Notes under the pieces: generated by a model
Databases searched by the model: none
Told to the model about the DNA's origin: nothing
The model's input: only the letters and a program-made list of their open reading frames with translations
Assembly: GCA_044432725.1 (NCBI GenBank)
Contig: JAWXUL010000038.1
Location: forward strand, 1-17,865
DNA length: 17,865 bases
Reading direction: 5' to 3'
From: JAWXUK01 sp044432725
GTDB taxonomy: Bacteria > Bacillota > Clostridia > Oscillospirales > Oscillospiraceae
Part shown: in pieces, positions 6,269 through 13,990 of the stretch
How the letters are laid out: each line of letters starts with the position of its first letter
How positions within the stretch are numbered: position 1 is the first letter of the stretch
Translations under genes and position numbers: made by a program

Positions 6269-6495
6269 ACTGTTATATGTGTAAAGGTATGATTGAGGAT
6301 AAAATGTCTACTCACATGGTAGAAGTAGGGGCGTGCATTATCATCATCAAAAATGTACCTTCCCATGTTTGTGGACAATGTGGAGAAGTGTCCTATTCCT
6401 TTGAAATTGCGAAAAAATTAGAAAAAATTGTCAATGATATGAAGGAAATTGTGAGTGATGTGGCTATTTTGGACTATCGTAAGCTGGCTTCTTAA
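6265..6495 (+). CDS. YgiT-type zinc-finger protein, probable antitoxin
   Basis: 76 residues. Two CxxC knuckles, C3/C6 and C36/C39 (VCGQCGE), form the YgiT/MqsA N-terminal zinc-binding domain, followed by a helix (AKKLEKIVNDMKEIV) and a short tail. MqsA-type antitoxins of about 130 residues carry an additional C-terminal HTH for DNA binding. That domain is absent here, so this protein probably neutralises its partner by contact and is not a classical autorepressor. The start is fixed by the ATGA overlap with the DUF4258 stop and by a GGAGGG ribosome binding site inside the toxin gene. A large hairpin follows immediately. Confidence 0.85.
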   Translation: MNCYMCKGMIEDKMSTHMVEVGACIIIIKNVPSHVCGQCGEVSYSFEIAKKLEKIVNDMKEIVSDVAILDYRKLAS

Positions 6496-6497
6496 GA

Positions 6498-6540
6498 AAA
6501 ACTGCACTTACCGTCTGAGGTAGGTACAGTTTTCATTAAA
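6498..6540 (+). terminator. Terminator of the toxin-antitoxin operon
   Basis: AAAACTG (6498-6504) pairs with CAGTTTT (6527-6533). After one C-A mismatch, ACTTACC pairs with GGTAGGT around the loop GTCTGA (6513-6518), and T-rich sequence follows. It begins a few bases after the antitoxin stop. Confidence 0.75.
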
Positions 6541-6698
6541 ATTTTTGAGTATTGTGTATATTTTTTCCATTATGGGCATACTTTGTAAAGACCAACTTCA
6601 TCAGCGTGGCGAGATGACATGTTAAAAGCACAATTAAGTTAGGTCGTAATCTTAGTTAGTGCAAACGACCAATTGGGGCAGGACCAATATGGAGTTGG
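6541..6698. other. Convergent spacer with possible structured RNA
   Basis: It separates the convergent antitoxin and phosphoesterase-ATPase genes. GACCAACTTCAT (6591-6602) is nearly complementary to ATGGAGTTGGTT (6690-6701). Inside are a GGTCGT/ACGACC pair and an ATTGG/CCAAT pair, giving a possible branched fold. No T-run follows on either strand, so it is not an ordinary terminator. Confidence 0.3.
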
Positions 6699-9600
6699 TT
6701 ACTTATTTTTAGCTTTATCAATTAATAAAGTTTTTTGTTTATCATGAAAATTATACCTTTGAATAAGTTGGTGTAATTGGTCATGACTCAAGGATGGTGA
6801 CCAGATAATGAGATGTCGCGCAATAATTTTAACAATTACTTTGGCGACAGAGTTATCTGTATTTTCGAAAATTTCATGTGCTTTTTTAATAAATTCATCA
6901 CATCTATTTGTTTGCTCTAAAAACATCAACCTTTGCAATTCATTGTTGACCGTTCCAATATATTGATCATGTGTTAATTTTTCTACGTTTGACATAGAGA
7001 CTGCATTCTGTGTGACGCAGAAGTATAAATTCACTAATAATGACACAGAAACTTTTCTGACCTCCTCAGGTAATTTCTCCATATATTTCTTAATATTTAG
7101 TGCCTCATCTGGGTTATTGTGTATAAAGTCTAAAAAATCTATATACTTATCATCAAAATCACTTGCCCATTTAAAGAAAATCTGGTTTGGCATCTTATAC
7201 AGAGTGCTTATTAGCTCTTTTTTTAACGGTGCTTTAATTAGATGTCCAAATGTGACTACACAACTAGCGATTGTTCTCATTTGTAGCATGGCACGCATTA
7301 ATTGATTATTTATTTTGTCTAAATCGTTGGGATCGTAATCATAAACTCCAACAACATCTAAAGTTAAATTTTCAGATTTTTCTTTTTCGTTACTATTTCT
7401 TGATTCAATTTCTTCTGTTTTTGACGAAAGCTTTGATAAATAGTTTGTCGGATCTACTCCATCAAGGAAGTTAATTGAGTTTTCTCCTAAATTAAAGTCA
7501 TCCCAGTCGTTAACATAATGTTTTGCTTGATAAAGCAGTAATTCTAAAATTTTCACTTTATTTGTAGTATAAACTATAAACTTCAAAATTGTGGGATTAA
7601 TCGAAAAGCACGAATATTTCATAATCTCATTTATCGTTTCGGTAGCCTCTTCCTCAGTCTCATCATCACTTATACGATTAACAATAGCCTTGGCAATAAA
7701 ATATGCTAGATAATCTTTACTTTTAAATTCGTAACTTAATGTATTTGGAGAATCGACAATTATACCTGATTTTAATGAAATATCAAAAAATCGCTTGACA
7801 TTAAGTGTAATATCATAGGTTGACGTATAATTTTCTACTGATGTTTCGATAATCGACGTTGCGAATGGATACATTTTAAGCTTGTGAATATTGTATGCTA
7901 ATTCACTCAGTGCCATTATTATTTCACCAGTTGTTTCTTTTCTTAAATGTGGCTTCACTGCTGATTCAATAGAAGCTTCAAAAATGGAACTGAACACATT
8001 TCTATTTGACATTTGAATATCTGCGATGTGAGAGCAATAATAGTGCGTAAGTTTTACGATAAATCCGGGATCTAGTTGGTAATCAAGACCTTGGAGTGTT
8101 AACGTTTTCTCTATCTCAGATATTGATTGCTTTATCACTAGTTCATCATCATTTACAATCAAAAATGCCAATTTTTCTATTAGTTTAAGTCGAGCTTTTG
8201 CATAGAATTTTTCAAGACTTAATTCATTAAAGGTGGCTGTCTGTAAATTTTTTAGTAGCCTTCCAGTTAAATCAAAATCGGTCGATTTGTCTTTTTCACC
8301 AATTAAAACGACATGAGCAAATTTTTCGCTAAGTTCACCTAGAAAATCTGCAAGTTGTACATGACTAATTAGATGGAAATCATCTACAATTATAATTTTA
8401 TCTGATTTGTTTTGTTGTTCGATTAGTGATAATACCTCAGGGTAATAGATATCTGAGTACAAAACTTGAAGAGCGTTGCTGATTTTTTTATTTGACAAGT
8501 CTCTTGAATTACACAGTATAGTTGTATACCTATCTTTTAAGGAAAGAAAAAACATTTTAGACAAAGTTGTTTTACCTGCACCATTAGAGGCATAGAGAAA
8601 GGTTTGATGCTTTTGTGTAACTAGGTTTAATAGTTCATCAAAGTGATGGATTTCTGCATTTTCTTCATAATCTTCGCTTTTATCAACTTTGACTGATGGG
8701 AATACAAAATAACTGTCAATTTCAGTACCAACAAGAAAATCGTCACTTGACTTTATCTGTTGAATATAATGTTCGTTAGGTTTTAGTTTACTTGCAGATG
8801 TATTGGACAAACATAAAAAAGCATTCTTTTGAGCTTTTTTTTGAAAAATATCAAGTTCTTCATTCCATAAAAAGTCAAAATAGCTAAATTTGCGATTGGT
8901 TGTATCTAATGAACCAGCAATATAACTACTACCCGTAAACGAACGATTCCACCAAACTCCACCAGATTGTATTACAATATTATTGTTGTCGTTAATAGCT
9001 ACATTTTCAGAGTGTTTGAAATGCTCATGTCCATACAGTGCTATTTGACACCTTTTATTGATTAAATCTGTTAAGCGGTTTTTGTGTTCGTTGTTAAACC
9101 AATCAGGTGAGTGATGCATCATCAGTATAGAGTAACTTCCATTTGTATCTTTTTTAAAATCATCGTAAAAGGAATTTGGTAAATAATGAATTCCCTTATC
9201 ATCACTTGAAGAAAATAATGCACTGTTAATCAAATTAACTTCAATTTGAATTTTTTCCTTTTTTACAGAAAATTCGATTATCTTTCTATTAAAAAGAGCG
9301 GTGTCATTGCTTGTAAAACACCCTTGGCTTTTGGCGAATTTATAGAAAGGTCTCATTTGTAAAAGTTGCTCTGCTACTTTTAATTCTAACTCTTTCTTTT
9401 CGTATAAATCGATCACTTCAACACGATTTAAAGTTTTTTCAGGTTCAATTAAAATGTCATGGTTACCCGGTACAACAACTACTTTGATAGCTCCTTTAGA
9501 TAGCCCATGTTTCTTAGCTATCGTATTGGTGAGGTTAGTAACAAATTTACTAGCATGTTTATACTCGTTTTCTTTTCCAGAATTGGCGATATCGCCGGAT

Positions 9601-9731
9601 AAAGCTAGGATAACAGCATCAAAAGAGTCGAAGATATTTAGAGAATTGGCTACCTTTTCAATCTTTTCGAGAGTAATGGCCGCTTTACTAGAAATGTGTA
9701 AATCACTTAAATGTAATAGTACGATTTTCAT
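6699..9731 (-). CDS. Metallophosphoesterase fused to a P-loop ATPase, STAND-like defence candidate
   Basis: 1010 residues. The N-terminal third is a calcineurin-like metallophosphoesterase with all metal-binding blocks: D10-x-H12 (SDLH), GD 46-47 (LSGDIAN), GNHD 89-92, HH 206-207 and GHEH 234-237. This domain may cleave nucleic acids or nucleotides. After a linker comes an ATPase: Walker A SNGAGKTT (382-389) and Walker B KIIIVDDFH (445-453). About 550 residues of helical sequence with no motif I recognise follow, as in sensor regions of STAND/NLR-type proteins. It starts 31 bases after hsdR with AAGGAGAT at ideal spacing, so it is the last gene of the restriction operon. It is visibly more AT-rich than hsdR, suggesting separate acquisition. 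An effector-ATPase-sensor role against phage is inference. A run of eight A on the coding strand (8842-8835) could slip. No terminator was found after the stop. Confidence 0.85.
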   Translation of the reverse strand: MKIVLLHLSDLHISSKAAITLEKIEKVANSLNIFDSFDAVILALSGDIANSGKENEYKHASKFVTNLTNTIAKKHGLSKGAIKVVVVPGNHDILIEPEKTLNRVEVIDLYEKKELELKVAEQLLQMRPFYKFAKSQGCFTSNDTALFNRKIIEFSVKKEKIQIEVNLINSALFSSSDDKGIHYLPNSFYDDFKKDTNGSYSILMMHHSPDWFNNEHKNRLTDLINKRCQIALYGHEHFKHSENVAINDNNNIVIQSGGVWWNRSFTGSSYIAGSLDTTNRKFSYFDFLWNEELDIFQKKAQKNAFLCLSNTSASKLKPNEHYIQQIKSSDDFLVGTEIDSYFVFPSVKVDKSEDYEENAEIHHFDELLNLVTQKHQTFLYASNGAGKTTLSKMFFLSLKDRYTTILCNSRDLSNKKISNALQVLYSDIYYPEVLSLIEQQNKSDKIIIVDDFHLISHVQLADFLGELSEKFAHVVLIGEKDKSTDFDLTGRLLKNLQTATFNELSLEKFYAKARLKLIEKLAFLIVNDDELVIKQSISEIEKTLTLQGLDYQLDPGFIVKLTHYYCSHIADIQMSNRNVFSSIFEASIESAVKPHLRKETTGEIIMALSELAYNIHKLKMYPFATSIIETSVENYTSTYDITLNVKRFFDISLKSGIIVDSPNTLSYEFKSKDYLAYFIAKAIVNRISDDETEEEATETINEIMKYSCFSINPTILKFIVYTTNKVKILELLLYQAKHYVNDWDDFNLGENSINFLDGVDPTNYLSKLSSKTEEIESRNSNEKEKSENLTLDVVGVYDYDPNDLDKINNQLMRAMLQMRTIASCVVTFGHLIKAPLKKELISTLYKMPNQIFFKWASDFDDKYIDFLDFIHNNPDEALNIKKYMEKLPEEVRKVSVSLLVNLYFCVTQNAVSMSNVEKLTHDQYIGTVNNELQRLMFLEQTNRCDEFIKKAHEIFENTDNSVAKVIVKIIARHLIIWSPSLSHDQLHQLIQRYNFHDKQKTLLIDKAKNK

Positions 9732-9762
9732 AATTATCTCCTTTTTTTATAAATGTATAGAA

Positions 9763-12700
9763 CTACGCCGTAACCGCATTCAACTTAATAGAACTGATCA
9801 AAGACATCAATTCTTTCTGCTTACTAGCATCAAACAATTTCATGAAATTTTGTGGTTTATCAAAAGGTGGTTTCATAATGTCACTTGCATTCTCTAAATA
9901 CCCATTTTCAACCACATAATCAATGATTTTATGAACAAATGTGATTTGTTGTTGGTTCAAGTTCTGCTCGTTGATAAAAGAAGAAAACACTTTCATCGCA
10001 GCATCTCTTTCCAGTTTTCCTATCTTGCGAATCAACAGACCAAAGGGAGTTTCACCGAAATTTTCTTGATAATCTTCTTCCGTGCCTAATTCATGGGTGA
10101 AAATATTGGCTAAACTTTCATAATCTTTTGACGAAAGCGGTTCATTATTCCTTAATTTCCAGACTGCAAGAGAATCCTTATTTTCCTCAATGTATCTATT
10201 TACCTTAATACGATAATCTTCAAAATCATAAGCATTATCCAAAGTCGCACCCTGTTGTGATACAGAAAAATCATCTTTTAAGTTTGTATAAATGGGCTGC
10301 CCCTTTGGAGATTTATCCACAATCAGGACAAGTAAGTGTCTTAGTTTCACTCTTACTTCCTCAAAACGTATCAAATCAGTCCGATTCCAGAAACTATCTG
10401 TTTGTAGTGACTGTATCAATGGAAGATGAGGTTTTATTTGTGGCAGAGCGCCGTTACTCTCTAATAAGGTGGCAATTTCACATAACTTTTTCTTGTTCAT
10501 GGCAAAGCTAGGCTTTTGTTCATGAATCATGAGCATAAATGAATACATAAATCGGTCAAATCCCTTTGCATACTCATCTGGTTCCTCATTTTGAATCAAA
10601 GGAGCAATGTTTTTGACTAAATCAATCACATCAACTTCCTGTAGCATGGTAAAAGCTTCTATTTTCTTGTATTTTTCTTTGAACTTTAACTGGATACGCA
10701 CAGAAACAATGGCTTCATTTAGGTCATTGATTTGCCCTGTGACAATCGTCACAAGGGATTTTCTCCATTCTTCATACTCCTTGCTTGCAAATTTCCCGTT
10801 TTGCAAGGCAAGTATTAACTTTACTTGATTTTCAAAAATCACTTCGGATAAGGTGCGTTGTACAACCCCTTCCACACCGTCTGGTTTCTGTCCGAAGTAT
10901 TCAAAGTTACTACAATAGTCAAAAATAAAGAATCGTCTTTTGTCGGTGTAAAATCCATCAATGGTATCTTGACACTCCAAACCCGGACAAAGACGAGTGC
11001 CACGTCCTATCATCTGCCAAAACTTCGTCTTAGATCGCACTTTTTTGAAGAAAACAAGGTTGACAACTTCAGGCACATCAATCCCTGTATCTAGCATATC
11101 CACTGATACTGCGATTTGTGGCATTTCATGAGGAAGCTTGAATTTTTCCAGCAGACTTTCTGAATAACTGTCTTCACACACAATTCTTTCGGCAAATCCA
11201 CCTTTTTTCTTTGGATATAAGGCATCAAAACGAGCCACTATAAACTTTGCGTGTTCTGTATTTTGAGCAAAAATGATGGTTTTACCGATAGTATCTCCAC
11301 CTTTGATTTTGATACCCTTTTCCATTAAATCTGTCAGAACAGTATCCACAGTATTTTCATTAAAAACAAACTTATTTAGCTTTTGAGAGGGGATATAGTC
11401 AGGGATACACCCATCAATGTCAGAAAAATCTTCCTCAAATCGTTTTTTGTCTGCTTCGCTGAGTTGTTCATAGAGAATACCATCTTCCATAAACTTTGTT
11501 TTCGTTTCAATGGCATAGTAGGGAACTAAAACCTTATCTTTGTTTACGGCAGTCTCATAATCGTAAGCAAAAGTTGGAATCAGGTTTTGAATATCGAAAA
11601 AAGCATAAGTATTTGTATCCACATCCGTTTTCGGTGTTGCCGTAAGTCCCACAAGCAATCCATCAAAAAACTGAAAAATAGCCTTGTATTTATTAAAAAT
11701 ACTGCGATGTGCTTCGTCTATGATGATGACATCAAAGTGTGCAGGGGTAAAAAGAGGGAACCCGTCCTCAGTTTTGGCTGAATCAATGGAATTTAAGATG
11801 GTGGGATAAGTGGAAAAGACAATTCTTGCATTTTTATCCTCTTTATGTTTCAGTAAATTACAAAGACTCATGCTAGGGAGATAATCCTTAAAATCATCGT
11901 GAGCTTGTTTGACCAAACTCCTTCTATCTGCCAGAAAAAGAACATTTTTAGAGAAATTACCTCTGGAAAACACATCCACCAAGCTTGAAGCCGTGCGAGT
12001 TTTCCCTGTCCCAGTTGCCATGACTAAAAGTGCTTTTCGATGCCCTGTGGTAAAATGCTGACACACAGAGCGAATGGCTTCTTTTTGATAGTATCTGTCG
12101 GTGATGGTATCGTCAATCTCAATGGACTGCAAATCTTTCACAGAATTACGACGTTTTATCAGCTTGTCTAGGTCTTTTTTAGAGAAAACAAAGCTAACAA
12201 GCCGTGTTGGATAGTTACTATCGTCCCAAAAATAAGTTTCAAAACCATTGGTGTAGAAAATGAAAGGGCGAGTACCATATTTTCGTTCCAAACAATCTGC
12301 GTAAAGTTTCGCCTGTTGCTTCCCGATGGTGGGGTCTTTACTACTTCTTTTTGCTTCCACCACAGCCAGAGGAACACCATCTTTTCCCATTAAAACATAG
12401 TCAATATAGCCTTTTTGCCCCTCATTTCCATCCATATCGTTGACTTCTACTTCTTCTAAGCAATCGTCACCAATCACCCAGCCATAAGATTTCAACGCAA
12501 CATCTATGAACATCTTACGAGTTTTGAATTCTGACAAATCAGTAGGTTGAAACACACGAGCTGGTTTCTCTTTTTGTTTGGTGTATTTAGGTGCTTCTTT
12601 TTCCACTTTCTTCAGTGATTGTTCAATTTCTTTTTTCTGTTCTGCCAGTAAATCATCTTTTTCAGCCAGTAATCTCTCTAAATTCTCTATTTTAAGCAAA

Positions 12701-13143
12701 AGACTAGGGTCAACTTTCCCAGTGGGGAGGAGTTTTTCGTCAAACTTTCGTTCCACAGTGCCAGTACCATAACAACAATCAATCCAGTCCACAAACTCAA
12801 AGAGTGTCATGAGAGAGACTAATGCCTCTGTTTTGTGGTATTTCTTGGAGGTATGTGCCGATTTATTCCCCATAAATATCAATTGTTTCAGTTTTAGCCA
12901 TGTAGCTTGGTCTATTTCGTCACGAAAACAGGGTGCGTGAATCAAGTTACCCAGCTTATCATCATAGGGCAAAGTCATGGTATCATCGGCAGAATAAACC
13001 CATTTCACTCCCAATTCCACTGCCTTACGCACGGCAAGACAACAAAGAGAGGGGGAGGTAGGATAAACATCCTCTGCTTCGATACAGCTAGAAGCAAAGA
13101 GGTCATATTCTGGGATGTCTGCTAAAAATGTGAAGTTTGGCAT
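9763..13143 (-). CDS. hsdR: Type I restriction enzyme motor/nuclease subunit HsdR
   Basis: 1126 residues. Domain order: an N-terminal DUF4145/HEPN-like helical domain (about 1-125), a coiled coil (about 148-185), the restriction nuclease with D248 and E263-A-K265 (VVEAKRSSK), then an SF2 DNA translocase. The translocase carries Walker A ATGTGKT (376-382), DEAH (476-479), TAT (501-503) and the GRGTR motif VI in the second RecA lobe. An EcoEI-type C-terminal domain for HsdM contact follows. It pumps DNA past an unmodified site and cuts far away. All key residues are present, so it should be active. It is separated from hsdM-hsdS by two abortive-infection-type genes. Its first 19 bases are duplicated at 13954-13972, upstream of the MntA-HepT gene, showing that the gene was once directly behind abiH. 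Confidence 0.95.
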   Translation of the reverse strand: MPNFTFLADIPEYDLFASSCIEAEDVYPTSPSLCCLAVRKAVELGVKWVYSADDTMTLPYDDKLGNLIHAPCFRDEIDQATWLKLKQLIFMGNKSAHTSKKYHKTEALVSLMTLFEFVDWIDCCYGTGTVERKFDEKLLPTGKVDPSLLLKIENLERLLAEKDDLLAEQKKEIEQSLKKVEKEAPKYTKQKEKPARVFQPTDLSEFKTRKMFIDVALKSYGWVIGDDCLEEVEVNDMDGNEGQKGYIDYVLMGKDGVPLAVVEAKRSSKDPTIGKQQAKLYADCLERKYGTRPFIFYTNGFETYFWDDSNYPTRLVSFVFSKKDLDKLIKRRNSVKDLQSIEIDDTITDRYYQKEAIRSVCQHFTTGHRKALLVMATGTGKTRTASSLVDVFSRGNFSKNVLFLADRRSLVKQAHDDFKDYLPSMSLCNLLKHKEDKNARIVFSTYPTILNSIDSAKTEDGFPLFTPAHFDVIIIDEAHRSIFNKYKAIFQFFDGLLVGLTATPKTDVDTNTYAFFDIQNLIPTFAYDYETAVNKDKVLVPYYAIETKTKFMEDGILYEQLSEADKKRFEEDFSDIDGCIPDYIPSQKLNKFVFNENTVDTVLTDLMEKGIKIKGGDTIGKTIIFAQNTEHAKFIVARFDALYPKKKGGFAERIVCEDSYSESLLEKFKLPHEMPQIAVSVDMLDTGIDVPEVVNLVFFKKVRSKTKFWQMIGRGTRLCPGLECQDTIDGFYTDKRRFFIFDYCSNFEYFGQKPDGVEGVVQRTLSEVIFENQVKLILALQNGKFASKEYEEWRKSLVTIVTGQINDLNEAIVSVRIQLKFKEKYKKIEAFTMLQEVDVIDLVKNIAPLIQNEEPDEYAKGFDRFMYSFMLMIHEQKPSFAMNKKKLCEIATLLESNGALPQIKPHLPLIQSLQTDSFWNRTDLIRFEEVRVKLRHLLVLIVDKSPKGQPIYTNLKDDFSVSQQGATLDNAYDFEDYRIKVNRYIEENKDSLAVWKLRNNEPLSSKDYESLANIFTHELGTEEDYQENFGETPFGLLIRKIGKLERDAAMKVFSSFINEQNLNQQQITFVHKIIDYVVENGYLENASDIMKPPFDKPQNFMKLFDASKQKELMSLISSIKLNAVTA

Positions 13144-13144
13144 G
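13126..13144. repeat. 19-bp direct repeat, copy 1 (start of hsdR)
   Basis: Plus-strand AAATGTGAAGTTTGGCATG, identical to 13954-13972. On the minus strand it encodes the first residues of HsdR (MPNFTF). Together the copies bracket the MntA-HepT gene. Confidence 0.9.
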
Positions 13145-13169
13145 ATTCATCTTTCCTTTCATGTTGGGA

Positions 13170-13838
13170 TCACCATGTTTCTTTCGTTAATTTCTCCAAT
13201 AATGCTTCAAAGGTAGCTAGATATACTGTCATCACTTGCTCCGCTATTTCTTTCGATGTGGCTTCATCATAAATATGGGAGGTACGGTTTCGGTCGGTTA
13301 AGATGGACAACCAAATATCAGTTTCAGACAGTAAGCCCACAGAAAATGCCTCTTTCATCACAGATTTTGGCGAATTCACCTCTGAAACCCCCTCATTTTG
13401 GAGATATTCTTTGCAAGTTTTCCAAGCCAATTCGGTAGAAAATTCAAATCTCTGAATCAGGGCGTCAAAATAAAAGGGACAAGGATTTTCTTCACACAGA
13501 GCCACGGCTTCCTGTAAACGTGCCACAGCTTTGGTGTAATTTTCTAGTTTTGTGCGACGTTCCATGAGTATCACCCCCTCTTTTTGGATATTTTCTAATA
13601 AATCAGCTGAAGTTTCTGGTGAAATCAATACCACATCAATTTTGTGTAAACAATGAATTTCTTCTATTTCGTGTAGAAGGAGCGTTGAAGGGGAGGAATT
13701 GGGCGTAATAAAAAATGCAATATCATAATCACTAGTGGGGGAGTGGGTTCCTCTGGCTCGAGAGCCAAAAAGAACGACTTTTTTCACCTCTCTATGTTCT
13801 ATAGCAATTTTTTTGATTTGTTGTAACACGTCACTCAT
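13170..13838 (-). CDS. Single-chain MntA-HepT: nucleotidyltransferase antitoxin fused to HEPN toxin
   Basis: 222 residues that join two normally separate proteins. Residues 1-91 are a minimal nucleotidyltransferase with GS25-26-x10-D37-x-D39 (FGSRARG...SDYD) and a third acid D68. Residues 92-222 are an HI0074/HepT-type HEPN domain with the RX4HXY motif R183-H188-Y190 (RNRTSHIY). In known MntA/HepT pairs the transferase AMPylates that tyrosine and silences the HEPN ribonuclease. All these residues are kept. The join is seamless (ILMERRTKLENY), but M92 is an ATG (13565) preceded by AGGGGGTGAT at 8-base spacing, so free HepT of 131 residues may also be made. The main start ATG 13838 follows AGGAGGG. 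It has its own promoter (13870-13898) and lies between 19-bp repeats, so it looks inserted into the restriction operon. Confidence 0.88.
   Translation of the reverse strand: MSDVLQQIKKIAIEHREVKKVVLFGSRARGTHSPTSDYDIAFFITPNSSPSTLLLHEIEEIHCLHKIDVVLISPETSADLLENIQKEGVILMERRTKLENYTKAVARLQEAVALCEENPCPFYFDALIQRFEFSTELAWKTCKEYLQNEGVSEVNSPKSVMKEAFSVGLLSETDIWLSILTDRNRTSHIYDEATSKEIAEQVMTVYLATFEALLEKLTKETW
13563..13580 (-). promoter_or_regulatory. Internal ribosome binding site and ATG for free HepT
   Basis: On the minus strand GAGGGGGT, eight bases from the first T to the ATG at 13565, inside the fused gene. The hsdS gene of the same operon uses the same GAGGGGGT word at the same distance. The internal ATG falls exactly at the domain junction. 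Confidence 0.6.
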
Positions 13839-13869
13839 CGGTAACCCTCCTGCTAGATATTTTCTTTCC

Positions 13870-13898
13870 AGTTTACCTTATTTTAGTGGGGAAATCAA
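13870..13898 (-). promoter_or_regulatory. Possible promoter of the MntA-HepT gene
   Basis: On the minus strand TTGATT (13898-13893), a 17-bp spacer and TAAACT (13875-13870), about 30 bases before the ATG. It is moderate in quality, but its position inside the inserted segment suits a self-contained cassette. A GAAGATATCTTC palindrome (13912-13923) lies just upstream. Confidence 0.45.
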
Positions 13899-13953
13899 GT
13901 AGAATTTTGGGGAAGATATCTTCATTATCAGTTGATTTTTGTGTTTTTTAGAG

Positions 13954-13972
13954 AAATGTGAAGTTTGGCATG
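13954..13972. repeat. 19-bp direct repeat, copy 2 (stub of hsdR start)
   Basis: Identical to 13126-13144. On the minus strand it is preceded by GGAGG (13979-13983 region) and reads MPNFTFL followed by a stop: an orphan hsdR start with a good ribosome binding site, 18 bases after the abiH stop. Confidence 0.9.
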
Positions 13973-13990
13973 GGGGTTCCTCCTAATTAT

